The notes under the pieces are model-generated. The model did not search any database. It saw nothing but the letters and a program-made list of their open reading frames with translations, and was not told the origin of the DNA. A DNA stretch of 64,000 bases. Origin: Methylocella silvestris. GTDB taxonomy: Bacteria; Pseudomonadota; Alphaproteobacteria; Rhizobiales; Beijerinckiaceae. The stretch covers positions 33,519 to 97,518 of the forward strand of contig NZ_PDZR01000015.1 of the NCBI RefSeq assembly GCF_002891535.1, written 5' to 3'. Made by a program: the position numbers and the translations under genes. Shown here piece after piece: positions 10,368 through 19,292 of this stretch. Position 1 is the stretch's first letter. Each line of letters opens with the position of its first letter.

Positions 10368-11180
10368 TCAAGCCTTCGGCCAGAGCGCGAAGAAATGGTG
10401 GGTTGGCCCGTGGCCTTCTCCCGTTCCGACATTCAGGGCGCCCGCGGCGCCGAGCGCGCCGGTGAGATAGGCTTTGGCGGCGGCGACGGCGTCGAGAAGC
10501 GGCAGGCCGCGGCCGAGAAAAGCGGCGATCGCCGAAGACAGCGTGCATCCCGTGCCATGGGTGTTGCGCGTTTTGACGCGCGGCGCTGAGAGAATTTCCT
10601 CGGTTGCGCCGTCGAGGAAAAAATCCTCCGATGTCTCGCCCCCGGCGTCGCCGCCCTTGATCAGCACGGCTTTGGCGCCGAGCCGAACGAGGCGGTCCGC
10701 CGCCTCGCGCATCTGCGCCGGACCTAACGGGCGCGGCGCGTCGGAGAGGCGCCTCGCCTCACTGAGGTTGGGCGTCACGAGGCTCGCGAGCGGGAACAGG
10801 CGGGCGACGATCGCCTGTTCGACGCCCTCGCTGGCGAGCGCGTCGCCGCTTGTCGCGACCAGCACCGGATCCAGCACGATCGCGGGCGGCTTGTAAAAAG
10901 CCAGCCGATCGGCCACGGCCTCGACGACGGCCGCCGAGCCGAGCATGCCGATTTTGACCGCCGCGACCGCGATATCGTCAAATATCGCGTCGATCTGAGC
11001 CGCGACGAAATCGGCTGGCGGCACATGGACCGCCCTGACGCCGCGCGTGTTCTGCGCCGTCAGCGCCGTGATCGCCGCCATGCCGTAACAGCCGAGCGCC
11101 GAAAATGTCTTGAGATCGGCCTGAATCCCCGCGCCGCCGCTTGGGTCTGAGCCGGCGATCGAAAGAATGTTGGGCGTCAT
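10368..11180 (-). CDS. thiD: Hydroxymethylpyrimidine/phosphomethylpyrimidine kinase
   Basis: 270 residues of the ribokinase-like fold. The N-terminus NILSIAGSDPSGGAGIQADLKT is the hallmark of ThiD, and the C-terminal NTHGTGCTLSSAIAA holds the anion hole and catalytic base region. The enzyme phosphorylates HMP and then HMP-phosphate in thiamine synthesis. This matches the local need for thiamine diphosphate (IlvB), though no other thi genes are present. It ends 10 bp from the convergent DUF1810 gene. No THI-box riboswitch was seen upstream. Confidence 0.95.
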   Translation of the reverse strand: MTPNILSIAGSDPSGGAGIQADLKTFSALGCYGMAAITALTAQNTRGVRAVHVPPADFVAAQIDAIFDDIAVAAVKIGMLGSAAVVEAVADRLAFYKPPAIVLDPVLVATSGDALASEGVEQAIVARLFPLASLVTPNLSEARRLSDAPRPLGPAQMREAADRLVRLGAKAVLIKGGDAGGETSEDFFLDGATEEILSAPRVKTRNTHGTGCTLSSAIAAFLGRGLPLLDAVAAAKAYLTGALGAAGALNVGTGEGHGPTHHFFALWPKA

Positions 11181-11209
11181 ATCGTTGCTTCCTGCTGACG
11201 GGCCATGCG

Positions 11210-11725
11210 TCAGCGCCGCAGCGGAGCCGGCTTCGCGCGGCCGCGTCCGCGGTGGCGGAACGGCGCGAAAAGAATTTGCCAGGCGCCGAAACCAGCCACG
11301 AAACCAAGCCCGCCGAGCGCGAAACCCTCGCCCGTCACCGGAACCGCAGGCTCGAAGCTGGCATAGGCCCGGCGCGCGATCAAGGGATCGAAGTCGGCGG
11401 CAAGCGCCGTCAAGCGTCCGATCGGCCCCGATTGCGCCATGGCTTGGTTAGAGCGCGTCAGTTTCTGGAGTCGCTCGGAAACATCCTTCATCTGGCTGCC
11501 GCGGTCGCGTACGAATTCGTCTGTGCTGGCGCGCAGCCGCGCAATCCCTTCGTCCTCGCTGAGGCCCTGGCGCGCGCTGTCGTCGTCGAAGGTTGTGACG
11601 ATCGCCTGCAATTCGTCGATCGCGCCGCCAAGCCTTTGACGATATTGTTGGGCGTATTCGGGGATTTGCGACGCGGCGACGCCGGTCGCTATCCCGAAGC
11701 ATAGAGCGAGCCTTGACCGCAGCAT
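11210..11725 (-). CDS. DUF2937 family membrane protein
   Basis: A 171-residue protein of the DUF2937 type. It has an N-terminal hydrophobic segment (possible signal anchor), the conserved QIPEYAQQYRQRLGGAIDEL block near residues 20-40, a long amphipathic helical middle, and a C-terminal membrane helix (LGGLGFVAGFGAWQILF) with a very basic tail. The function of the family is unknown. It lies 29 bp upstream of thiD on the same strand, so co-transcription is possible. Confidence 0.75.
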   Translation of the reverse strand: MLRSRLALCFGIATGVAASQIPEYAQQYRQRLGGAIDELQAIVTTFDDDSARQGLSEDEGIARLRASTDEFVRDRGSQMKDVSERLQKLTRSNQAMAQSGPIGRLTALAADFDPLIARRAYASFEPAVPVTGEGFALGGLGFVAGFGAWQILFAPFRHRGRGRAKPAPLRR

Positions 11726-11824
11726 TGCTCACCCCTGTGGCGCTTGTACGCCGGTAAGATAGGCGCCGGGGTCAACAAGGTCCAGTCGCGGCGCGACGCG
11801 GGGGGCCGACGCGCCGCGAAACTG

Positions 11825-12988
11825 TCAGGTCGGGTCTTCGCGATGCAGATCGTGCAGGGTCACGCCCTTCGTCAAAGAGGAGCGCCGCAGCCATTCGGGA
11901 TGGCGCAGGGTGCGCAACGTGTCCTCATAGCCGGAGTCCCAATGCTCGCGCATCGAGGTGCCGGAGAATTCATAGTCGCGCGCATGGCCTTCGTAATTCT
12001 TATGCTGGTAGATCAGCTGGACGATATTGACGATGGCCGGCTTTTCCGCCTGCGCGATCAATTCGCGTTCGCCGGGCAGCAGCAGTTCCGGCGGAATGCG
12101 CTTCAGGGCGTCGACAAGCTGTGTCTTGAGCTTGTAGATGCGCGCAAATGTGTCGGTGTTCTGCCGCGTGCGGCTTGAATAGACGATCTCCTTGTGACGC
12201 GTCAGAACGTCGGACATCTGCCGGGGCAGCACCCCCCGCGCGCTGAACAGATCGACCTGGAACACGAGGGATGACAGATGTTCCTCCTGATCGAGCAAAT
12301 ATTGCAGCGGCGTGTTGGAAACGATGCCGCCGTCCCAATAGTATTCGCCCTCGATCTTCACCGCGGGAAGCGCCGGCGGCAACGCGCCGGACGCCATGAT
12401 GTGCTCCGGCCCAATGCGCTGCTTTTGCGTATCGAAATAGACAAAGTTTCCCGTGCGCACATTGACCGCGCCGACGCTCAGCCGTTTGCGTCCGTCGTTC
12501 AGAAGGTCAAAGTCGATCAGGCTTTCGAGCGTCGCTTTCAAAGCTGCAGAATCGTAATAGCTGGTTGCGCCGTCGGAGCCCGGAAATTGCAGCCACGGGC
12601 TCGTCCTGCGAGGCTGGAAAAAGCCCGGCTGCCCCATCAGCAGCGTGAACAGCGAGCTTGTCTGGTTGCGCAGATCCCGAAAATGATCGCCCTGCGGCGT
12701 GTAGCTCCAGATTTTGCGGCCGGACACGGTATTCCAGAAGGCCTCAAGGTTCTTGAGGCGCGAGATCGGCGTGTTGCCGGCGATGATCGCCGAATTGATC
12801 GCGCCGATCGAGACGCCGGAAATCCAGTTCGGCTCGACGCCGGCTTCGCTCAGCGCCTGGAACACGCCGATCTGATAGGCGCCCAGCGCGCCGCCGCCCT
12901 GGAGCACGAGGGCGACGCGATCATAGGCGCGCGAGATCGCCGCGATGTCTTCTGTTCTTGGCGCGCGGGTGGGCGTCATCTCGTTCAT
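11825..12988 (-). CDS. Patatin-like phospholipase with DUF3734 tail
   Basis: A 387-residue patatin-family hydrolase. The oxyanion-hole motif [14 protein letters not shown] and the nucleophile motif GVSIGAIN (G-x-S-x-G) lie in the first 70 residues, and the second catalytic residue is in DGGIVSNTP. The C-terminal region with [16 protein letters not shown] is the DUF3734 extension of this subfamily. Members cleave acyl esters of lipids; related proteins have been tied to polyhydroxybutyrate metabolism. It overlaps the acetoacetate decarboxylase-like gene by 4 bp (ATGA), so the two are translationally coupled. Confidence 0.9.
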   Translation of the reverse strand: MNEMTPTRAPRTEDIAAISRAYDRVALVLQGGGALGAYQIGVFQALSEAGVEPNWISGVSIGAINSAIIAGNTPISRLKNLEAFWNTVSGRKIWSYTPQGDHFRDLRNQTSSLFTLLMGQPGFFQPRRTSPWLQFPGSDGATSYYDSAALKATLESLIDFDLLNDGRKRLSVGAVNVRTGNFVYFDTQKQRIGPEHIMASGALPPALPAVKIEGEYYWDGGIVSNTPLQYLLDQEEHLSSLVFQVDLFSARGVLPRQMSDVLTRHKEIVYSSRTRQNTDTFARIYKLKTQLVDALKRIPPELLLPGERELIAQAEKPAIVNIVQLIYQHKNYEGHARDYEFSGTSMREHWDSGYEDTLRTLRHPEWLRRSSLTKGVTLHDLHREDPT

Positions 12989-13770
12989 CGCGTCGCCTCA
13001 AGGATGGCGTTTTCGTCCGAGGACAGGCGACTCGGCGACAGATAGTCATGCACGACCTCGCCGAGGCCGAGCGTCATGTCGCCGATGAAATGTGTCGCCG
13101 ACACCACGTCGAGCACGGGCAGCCGGGCCACGTCTGCTGCGACATGATTGAAGAGTTGCAGGGCGGCGGGGCCGCTCCAGGCGCCCTTCAGATCGACGTC
13201 CTGCATGTGGTAGCGCACCAGCTCGCAGATGCGCGGCGATCCATCGACGTCGGGAATGATTTTGATCAGAAAATTCGGCTCGTCGAGCGCGCGCAGCGTC
13301 GGTTCAAGATCGAGTATCTTGTGCTTGTAGCCCATCGTCGCGACGGCGCAGAGCACCGAGCCGTAGGTTAGTTTGCCGACGAGCACTTCCTGTTCGCGCG
13401 CGAGCGTCGGCTTGGCGAGTTTCTTGGGAAAGCCCCAGATTTCGCGCCCGCCGGCGATCGGCGCCTCATCGTCGAGATACATCGAATGAACATAAGAGCC
13501 GCGCTCGCCGCGAAAGGAGACGGGGATGACCTGCCCGGTTTCCGTGTAGTCGCCAAAGCCGGTGGAGTCCGGCATGCGGATGAATTCATATTTGACGATG
13601 TCGCCGACAGGCTCGAGCGGCTCCGGCAGCACAGCGCGCAGAGCGCTTGGATCGGTCCGGTAGGAAATAACCATGAATTCGCGATTGTAGAATCGATAGG
13701 GCCCCGGCGGATAAGACGGATCATTCAGCGGCATGGCGAAGGCGCGCGCGGCAATTTCATCGATTTTCAT
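12985..13770 (-). CDS. adc: Acetoacetate decarboxylase family protein
   Basis: 261 residues. The [10 protein letters not shown] motif holds the Lys that forms the Schiff base in acetoacetate decarboxylase. GRE just before it and the N-terminal [18 protein letters not shown] segment also fit the family. The classical reaction turns acetoacetate into acetone and CO2. With the coupled patatin-like gene downstream it may act on ketone bodies from polyhydroxybutyrate breakdown; this is inference, since no hydroxybutyrate dehydrogenase is adjacent. Confidence 0.88.
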   Translation of the reverse strand: MKIDEIAARAFAMPLNDPSYPPGPYRFYNREFMVISYRTDPSALRAVLPEPLEPVGDIVKYEFIRMPDSTGFGDYTETGQVIPVSFRGERGSYVHSMYLDDEAPIAGGREIWGFPKKLAKPTLAREQEVLVGKLTYGSVLCAVATMGYKHKILDLEPTLRALDEPNFLIKIIPDVDGSPRICELVRYHMQDVDLKGAWSGPAALQLFNHVAADVARLPVLDVVSATHFIGDMTLGLGEVVHDYLSPSRLSSDENAILEATR

Positions 13771-13851
13771 GGGATGCCTTGATCGAGGTCATGGAATCCC
13801 AAAAATCTAGCAGAGCCATGTGACGGAGAATTAACGCCGCGCCTGCGTTTG

Positions 13852-14871
13852 TCAGGCCGGCATTGTCAGCAACCCCGCCGCGCCATCGGCGCCGCCGAAC
13901 AACATCCTGCGTCCGGTCTCGTCCCAGGCGAGGGTTGTGATCGCGCCGGCCCCCTCCGCGCGCACGAGAAGTTCGGCGCCGTCCGCCTGGCGGCAAAGCA
14001 GGATCATGCCATCCTCATAGCCCTGCGCGAGGATCGGGCTTTTGGGATGAAACGCCACCGTCGTGACCCTTGCGGAGCGCACGCCCAATTCGCTCGGCGC
14101 CTTGTTGACGGGGCCTTCCTTCGAGTTGAACGGCCAGACAATGGCGGCCTCGGCGCCGGAGGTCGCGAGCCAGTTTCCGTCATGCGACCATGACATGGAG
14201 CGCGGCTTCGCCGGATAGCCGCTGAGGCGCAAATCCTTCTTGTCCGAGAGGCGCCACGCATGCAGCGCGTTCTCCTGCATCGAGGTCACGATGAATTTTC
14301 CGTCGGGGGAGGCGGTGATCTCGAGATGCGAGCCTTTCCAGTGCAATTCGTCGGGCTCCGCCGCGGCGTTGGGAAACCACAGACTTGCGCCATTGTAGTG
14401 CGAGACGGCGAGCCGGTAGCCTTTCGGCAAAAACGCGAGGCCGCGTACGGTTGACGGCGCCGTGAAGGCCTTGACGTCGCCCTTGGCGCCACGGGCGAAC
14501 ACCTGCCGTCCGGTCGACCAGGCGACAGCGCCGTCCGCGCGGGCGGCCAGCGCGTCGATCCATTTGCCTTTTTCGCGCGCAAGCTCGCGCATTACGCCAT
14601 CGCCCGCGATTTCAACCACGCGCCCATCGTCGCCGCCGGTGATCAGAACATCTCCCGCCTTCACGGCGATGAGAATGGCGGCGTCCGGATGCGCCGCGAC
14701 CAGTCTTGCGTCAGCGCCGCCTCCGAGCAGAATTTGTCCGTCGCCCAGCGCGAAAGCGGGCGCCCCAGCGATGAAAGCCGCGGCCGTCACCGGCGCTCCG
14801 GCGTCGAGCGCCGCGACATTGGACGTCAGCGATGTTGGCGCCGCCATAGGGGATCTCGCGATGGTTTCCAT
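13852..14871 (-). CDS. WD40 repeat protein
   Basis: A 339-residue beta-propeller protein. Repeated GD.GR, SWSHDGNWLATSG, AFHPKSPILAQGYEDG and LAWDETGRRMLFGGADG units occur along its length, with roughly seven blades expected. The ATG at 14871 lies 10 bp after the stop of the CobW GTPase gene, and the ORF extension upstream of it overlaps that gene, so the shorter start is chosen. This WD40-CobW pairing recurs in alphaproteobacteria, where I take the WD40 protein as a scaffold or partner of the metal chaperone; the exact job is not known. Confidence 0.8.
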   Translation of the reverse strand: METIARSPMAAPTSLTSNVAALDAGAPVTAAAFIAGAPAFALGDGQILLGGGADARLVAAHPDAAILIAVKAGDVLITGGDDGRVVEIAGDGVMRELAREKGKWIDALAARADGAVAWSTGRQVFARGAKGDVKAFTAPSTVRGLAFLPKGYRLAVSHYNGASLWFPNAAAEPDELHWKGSHLEITASPDGKFIVTSMQENALHAWRLSDKKDLRLSGYPAKPRSMSWSHDGNWLATSGAEAAIVWPFNSKEGPVNKAPSELGVRSARVTTVAFHPKSPILAQGYEDGMILLCRQADGAELLVRAEGAGAITTLAWDETGRRMLFGGADGAAGLLTMPA

Positions 14872-14881
14872 GGGATCTCGC

Positions 14882-15943
14882 TCAGGCGGCGCAGGCGAGG
14901 AAGCCGCTGCGGATTTCATCTTCCTTGAGGTGACGGCCGATGAAAACGACGCGGCTGCGGCGCGTCTCGCCCGGCTTCCAGTCCTGTTGCAGATCGCCGT
15001 CGAGGATCATATGCACGCCCTGGAAGACGAAGCGCTTCGGCTCGTCCTTCAGCGCGATGATGCCCTTGGAGCGCAGGATCGCTGCGCCCTCGGTCTGGAT
15101 ATAGGAATTGATCCAGGGCAGGAATTTATCGGGATCGACGTCGCCCTCGATCGTCAGGGCCACCGACTGCATCTCCTCATCATGGTAATGCTTCAGGCCG
15201 TGGCCGTTTTTGGCATGATGATCGTCATGGTCATGATGCTCGTGCTTGTGCCCATGATCGTGGTTGTGGTCGTGTTCGTGGTGATCATGCTCTTGTTCCA
15301 CTTCGAGGAACTGCGGCTCGATTTCGAGAATGCGGTCGAGATCGAAGGCGTTGCGGTTCAGGACTTCCTCCAGCGAAACCGCGCAATTCTGCGTCTTGTG
15401 CAACCGGGCGTAGGGATTTATGGCGCGGATGCGCGCCTCCACATCGGCGAGATCCTCGGCGCCGACGAGGTCGATCTTGTTCAAAATGATGACGTCGGCG
15501 AAGGCGATCTGGCTCTTGGCCTCGGGCGCATCCTTCAGCCGCTCCGCCAGCCATTTCGCGTCGGCGACCGTCACCACCGCATCAAGACGAGCGGCCTCGC
15601 GCACATCCGCGTCGACGAAAAATGTTTGCGCCACAGGCGCCGGATCGGCAAGGCCCGTGGTTTCGACGATGATCGCGTCGAACTTGCCCTTGCGCTTCAT
15701 CAGCCCCTCGATGATGCGGATGAGGTCGCCGCGCACCGTGCAGCAGATGCAGCCATTGTTCATTTCGAACACTTCTTCGTCGGCCCCGACGACGAGGTCG
15801 TTATCGATGCCAATCGAGCCGAATTCATTGACGATGACGGCGAATTTCTTGCCGTGGTCCTCGGAGAGAATGCGGTTCAAGAGCGTCGTCTTGCCGGCGC
15901 CGAGATAGCCGGTGAGCACGGTGACGGGTATTTTATCGGCCAT
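14882..15943 (-). CDS. CobW/ZNG-type metallochaperone GTPase with His-rich loop
   Basis: A 353-residue G3E GTPase. The P-loop GYLGAGKTTLLN is at about residues 11-22, the metal-binding CICC motif (NNGCICCTVRGD) is at about 60-72, and the NKID-type guanine motif is near residue 150. Between about residues 205 and 245 there is an extreme His/Asp-rich segment (more than 15 His), expected to bind Zn2+ or similar ions. The C-terminal CobW domain (FVFQGVHMI) follows. It probably delivers zinc to client enzymes under limitation. The ATG at 15943 has a good GGAGG. No clear Zur box was seen upstream. Confidence 0.9.
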   Translation of the reverse strand: MADKIPVTVLTGYLGAGKTTLLNRILSEDHGKKFAVIVNEFGSIGIDNDLVVGADEEVFEMNNGCICCTVRGDLIRIIEGLMKRKGKFDAIIVETTGLADPAPVAQTFFVDADVREAARLDAVVTVADAKWLAERLKDAPEAKSQIAFADVIILNKIDLVGAEDLADVEARIRAINPYARLHKTQNCAVSLEEVLNRNAFDLDRILEIEPQFLEVEQEHDHHEHDHNHDHGHKHEHHDHDDHHAKNGHGLKHYHDEEMQSVALTIEGDVDPDKFLPWINSYIQTEGAAILRSKGIIALKDEPKRFVFQGVHMILDGDLQQDWKPGETRRSRVVFIGRHLKEDEIRSGFLACAA

Positions 15944-16184
15944 TCGATCCTCCGGGGGAGCTGACTTTGGACGCGCCGCCGCGGCGGCGGGATTGGCCTC
16001 AAAATAGGGGGCGCAGCGGCGGACGCCAAGTCTTGGACCCGGCGGCCCGCCGGATCCGCCATTTGCTGCGCGCCAGCGACGAAATCCTGGCTCATGCGGC
16101 GCCGGCCATTGGCTGACGCAGCCTGCGTCCTGGCGCCGGTTTTCGTGAGTTGGATCCGACCGCGCGATCTGGTACGCAAAGCGC

Positions 16185-16778
16185 ATGACCAAGACGTCCC
16201 GTCAATTCCTCGTCATCGTCGCAGCGCTGGGGCTCGGCCTCGCATTGTTTGGCGCTTTTGCCCTGCGCGAGCTTTCCGATCGGGCGGAGGGGCAGGGCGT
16301 CGCGCGGATCGGCGGTCCGTTCGAGCTCGTTGCGCAGACTGGCGAGCCCTTTACCGACGCCAGCCTGAAGGGACGTCCGCACATCGTCTTCTTCGGCTAC
16401 ACCCATTGTCCCGATTTCTGTCCAACGACGTTGACGCAAATCTCCTCTGTGTTCGGGGAACTCGGGGCGGACGCAAAGATCGGCGCGCTGTTCGTCTCGA
16501 TCGATCCGCAGCGGGATACGCCGCAGGCGATGAAGGACTATCTTGAAAGCTTCGATCCGCGCATCATTGGCGTCACGGGAAGCGACGCGCAGATTCGCGC
16601 CATCGCCAAGGCCTACAAAGTCTATTTCAGGAAACAGGACGGCGAGGGCGGCGCCTATACCATGGATCATACCGGCGTCGTCTATCTGATGGACGCCGAC
16701 GGCCGCTTCGTCAACGCGCTTAATCTTGAGCGGCCGGCGGCCCAGGTCGCCGATGAACTCAGGCGCTATATTCAATAA
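16185..16778 (+). CDS. SCO1/SenC family copper chaperone
   Basis: A 197-residue protein with an N-terminal membrane anchor (residues about 7-27) and a thioredoxin-like SCO domain. The copper-binding CPDFCP motif is at about residues 77-82, and the matching His is in YTMDHTG near residue 163. SCO proteins insert copper into the CuA site of cytochrome c oxidase or act as periplasmic thiol reductases. No oxidase genes are adjacent. Its 3' end overlaps the convergent solute-binding protein gene by 7 bp. Confidence 0.92.
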   Translation: MTKTSRQFLVIVAALGLGLALFGAFALRELSDRAEGQGVARIGGPFELVAQTGEPFTDASLKGRPHIVFFGYTHCPDFCPTTLTQISSVFGELGADAKIGALFVSIDPQRDTPQAMKDYLESFDPRIIGVTGSDAQIRAIAKAYKVYFRKQDGEGGAYTMDHTGVVYLMDADGRFVNALNLERPAAQVADELRRYIQ

Positions 16779-17659
16779 AATCCCAGCGGGAAATATTTCA
16801 AATAGAGATCCGTGTAGACCCCGCGCGCCCAAAGGTCGGCGAGGGCGTAATCGAGCGCCTGCCGCAGCGCCGGATTGTCTTTTTTCAGCGCGATCCCGAC
16901 GCCATCGCCGAAAAAATGCGATTCAAGGAAAGAGCCGCCGGAAAAAGCGCAGCAATCCCGCGCGGCCGGTCCTTGCAGCCAGACGCTGAGGGCGGCGCCG
17001 TCGCCGAAAATGACGTCGACGTCGCCATTCTTCAGCGCGTCCGTCAGCGCCGTTTGCGAGTCGAAGGTTTTGCGCACGGAGCCCTTGAAATATGCGTCGA
17101 GATAGGCCTCATGCGCCGTTCTTGCGATCACGCCGATGAATTTGCCGCGCAGCGTCTCCGGGCTCGCCTCGCCGAGCTGCGTCTGCCGCAAGCGAACGAA
17201 GCGCGCCGGATTCTTGGCGTAAGGAACCGTGAAATCAAGCGTTTCCCGTGCCTTGGCGTCGATCTTGAGCGAGGCGATGATGGCGTCGCCTTCGTCGGCT
17301 TTGAGGGCGTCGACGAGCGTGTCGAAGCGACGGGCCTGAATTGTGCAAGAGAGCTTCAGCGTCTCGCAAATGGCGCGGGCGAGATCGATGTCGAATCCTG
17401 CCAGAGCGCCGTCCGGCATTTCGAAATGGAACGGCGGATAATCGCTGTCGGTGAGAAAGCGGAGGCTGTGCAGATTGCCGAGATCGGGCTTGCTCGGCCG
17501 CGCATGCGGATCAAAGAAGCTCGGCGCGAAGGTCGGATCGCCGAGCGCCGGAGCGCACCAGACAAGGGGCGCGGCCACGACAAGCAGAGCGGCGCGCCGA
17601 ACTCTGGCGCGGAACGGAATTCGTCTGATATATTGAATGTTTAACCTCAGGTCGGACAT
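16772..17659 (-). CDS. Periplasmic amino-acid-type substrate-binding protein
   Basis: A 295-residue family 3 solute-binding protein. It has an N-terminal signal region (AALLVVAAPLVWCAPALG), then the usual opening RFLTDSDYPPFHFEMPDGALAGFDIDLARAI, and later GKFIGVIARTAHEAYL and GDVDVIFGDGAAL. Such proteins feed polar amino acids to ABC importers. No permease or ATPase gene is adjacent, so it is an orphan or acts as a sensor. The ATG at 17659 gives a long n-region; a later start cannot be excluded. Confidence 0.85.
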   Translation of the reverse strand: MSDLRLNIQYIRRIPFRARVRRAALLVVAAPLVWCAPALGDPTFAPSFFDPHARPSKPDLGNLHSLRFLTDSDYPPFHFEMPDGALAGFDIDLARAICETLKLSCTIQARRFDTLVDALKADEGDAIIASLKIDAKARETLDFTVPYAKNPARFVRLRQTQLGEASPETLRGKFIGVIARTAHEAYLDAYFKGSVRKTFDSQTALTDALKNGDVDVIFGDGAALSVWLQGPAARDCCAFSGGSFLESHFFGDGVGIALKKDNPALRQALDYALADLWARGVYTDLYLKYFPLGFY

Positions 17660-17730
17660 GAATCCATCGCCCGGATGCTAAACTGGCGTTCAAAAGATTT
17701 CCGAGCGCAGACTATGACGAAAGCGTCGCC

Positions 17731-19200
17731 ATGAACAGGACGTCGGCCGCTCCAGCGCCTGCCGAGCCCGGCCGCCCGATCATGACCGGGCTCGCCTCGC
17801 TGCCGGTATTCTTCAATGTCAGGGGCAGGCGCGTCGTCATCGCCGGCGGGTCCGCGGCCGCCTTGTGGAAAGCCGAACTCGTTCAGGCGGCCGGCGCGTC
17901 GGTCGCGGTTTTCGCCGCCGCCCCCTGCGACGGATTGGCGGAGCTTGAGCGCCGATGCGCGTCGGTGATGCTGGTCCGCCGGCGATTTGAGCCCGGCGAC
18001 ATGGAGGGCGCGGCTCTGGCGCTTGCCGACTGCGACAGCGCCGAAGAGGCGGCGCAATTTCACGCTGCCGCGCGGGCGCGCGGCGTTCCGGCGAATGTGA
18101 TCGACAAGCCCGCTTCGTCCGATTTTCAGTTCGGCGCGATCGTTGATCGTTCCCCTTTGGTCATTGCCATTTCGACAGATGGCGGCTCGCCCATTCTCGG
18201 ACAGGCCTTGCGCGGCCGTATCGAAGCCATGCTGCCGGCGGCGATCCGGCTTTGGGCCGGCGCTGCTAAATCCTGGCGCGCGCCGCTGAAGGCATTGGAT
18301 CTCGCTCCAAAATGGCGCCGACGGTTCTGGGAGCTGTTTAACCAGCGGGCTTTGACGCCAAACGCCGCGCCGCCCGGCCCTGACGAATTCAAGTCGCTGC
18401 TGGCGGAGGCGACGGCTGAGGATCCGCGCGCAGCGCAGGGCTCCGTCGCGCTCGTCGGCGCCGGCCCGGGCGATCCGGAACTGCTGACGCTGAAAGCCTT
18501 GCGCCTCCTGCAAGCGGCGGATGTCGTGCTTTACGACGATCTTGTCGCGCCGGAGATTCTCGATATGGGGCGCCGCGAGGCGACAAAAATCCCGGTCGGC
18601 AAGCGCGGCTACCGGCCGTCCTGCAAGCAGGACGACATCGTCGCCCTGATGATCGAGCTCGCGACCGAGGGCAAGCGGGTGGTGCGGCTCAAGGGCGGCG
18701 ATCCGATGATTTTTGGGCGCGCCAGCGAGGAGCTTGCCGCCCTTCACGCCGCGGGAATCGCGACAAGCGTAGCGCCCGGCGTCACGGCGGCGCTCGGGGC
18801 GGCCGCCTCGCTGCAGCTCTCGCTGACCGAGCGCGTGCGGGCGCGGCGGCTGCAATTCATCACCGCCCACGCCCATGACGGCCGGCTGCCGGAAGACATC
18901 GACTGGCGCGCGCTGGCCGACCCCCGCGCGTCCAGCGTCATTTATATGGGCGCGCGAACGCTCAGCTCCCTCGTTGAGCAGCTGGCGGCGCATGGCGCGG
19001 ACCCTTCGACGCCGGCGCTTCTCGTCGAGCGCGCGACCTGCCCGGACGAGCGCGTGATCAGGGGAACGCTGGCGAGCCTGCCCGCGAAAGCCGCGGCGCT
19101 CTCGCCGTCCGGACCCTGCCTGATCCTGATCGGCGCCGTATTCGCCGGGGGCGCCGAGGCAGAGCAGATTCGGGAGGCGGCCGACATTGCAATCGCCTGA
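17731..19200 (+). CDS. cysG: Siroheme synthase (CysG-type fusion)
   Basis: A 489-residue fusion. Residues about 20-220 are the precorrin-2 dehydrogenase/ferrochelatase domain. Residues about 235-480 are uroporphyrinogen-III C-methyltransferase, with VGAGPGDPELLTLKALR, LYDDLV, RLKGGDPMIFGR and GVTAALGAAA. It makes siroheme for sulfite and nitrite reductases. The N-terminal Rossmann loop reads VIAGGSAAALWKAEL rather than the usual GGGxVAxRK, a noticeable departure. The gene is divergent from the solute-binding protein gene. Confidence 0.92.
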   Translation: MNRTSAAPAPAEPGRPIMTGLASLPVFFNVRGRRVVIAGGSAAALWKAELVQAAGASVAVFAAAPCDGLAELERRCASVMLVRRRFEPGDMEGAALALADCDSAEEAAQFHAAARARGVPANVIDKPASSDFQFGAIVDRSPLVIAISTDGGSPILGQALRGRIEAMLPAAIRLWAGAAKSWRAPLKALDLAPKWRRRFWELFNQRALTPNAAPPGPDEFKSLLAEATAEDPRAAQGSVALVGAGPGDPELLTLKALRLLQAADVVLYDDLVAPEILDMGRREATKIPVGKRGYRPSCKQDDIVALMIELATEGKRVVRLKGGDPMIFGRASEELAALHAAGIATSVAPGVTAALGAAASLQLSLTERVRARRLQFITAHAHDGRLPEDIDWRALADPRASSVIYMGARTLSSLVEQLAAHGADPSTPALLVERATCPDERVIRGTLASLPAKAAALSPSGPCLILIGAVFAGGAEAEQIREAADIAIA

Positions 19201-19292
19201 ATCCAGTCGTCCGAACGTCATGACGCCGCCGCGTTTTGGTGTCGCATTGAGCGATCGCCGCGAGAGACCGCGGCCGAAGCAGGGAGGTAGGC

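Noticed and set aside
15235..15300. The ATG/CAT-rich repeat in cobW as a CRISPR or satellite repeat
   Set aside because: It is explained by the His/Asp codons of the metal-binding loop. No CRISPR array was seen anywhere in the window.
14462..15964. Plus-strand ORF of 500 codons opposite cobW and the WD40 gene
   Set aside because: Its Val/Met-rich part is the complement of the CobW His-rich codons, not a membrane protein.
17647..19221. Minus-strand ORF of 524 codons opposite cysG
   Set aside because: It is Arg/Gly-rich shadow sequence; CysG motifs are clear on the other strand.
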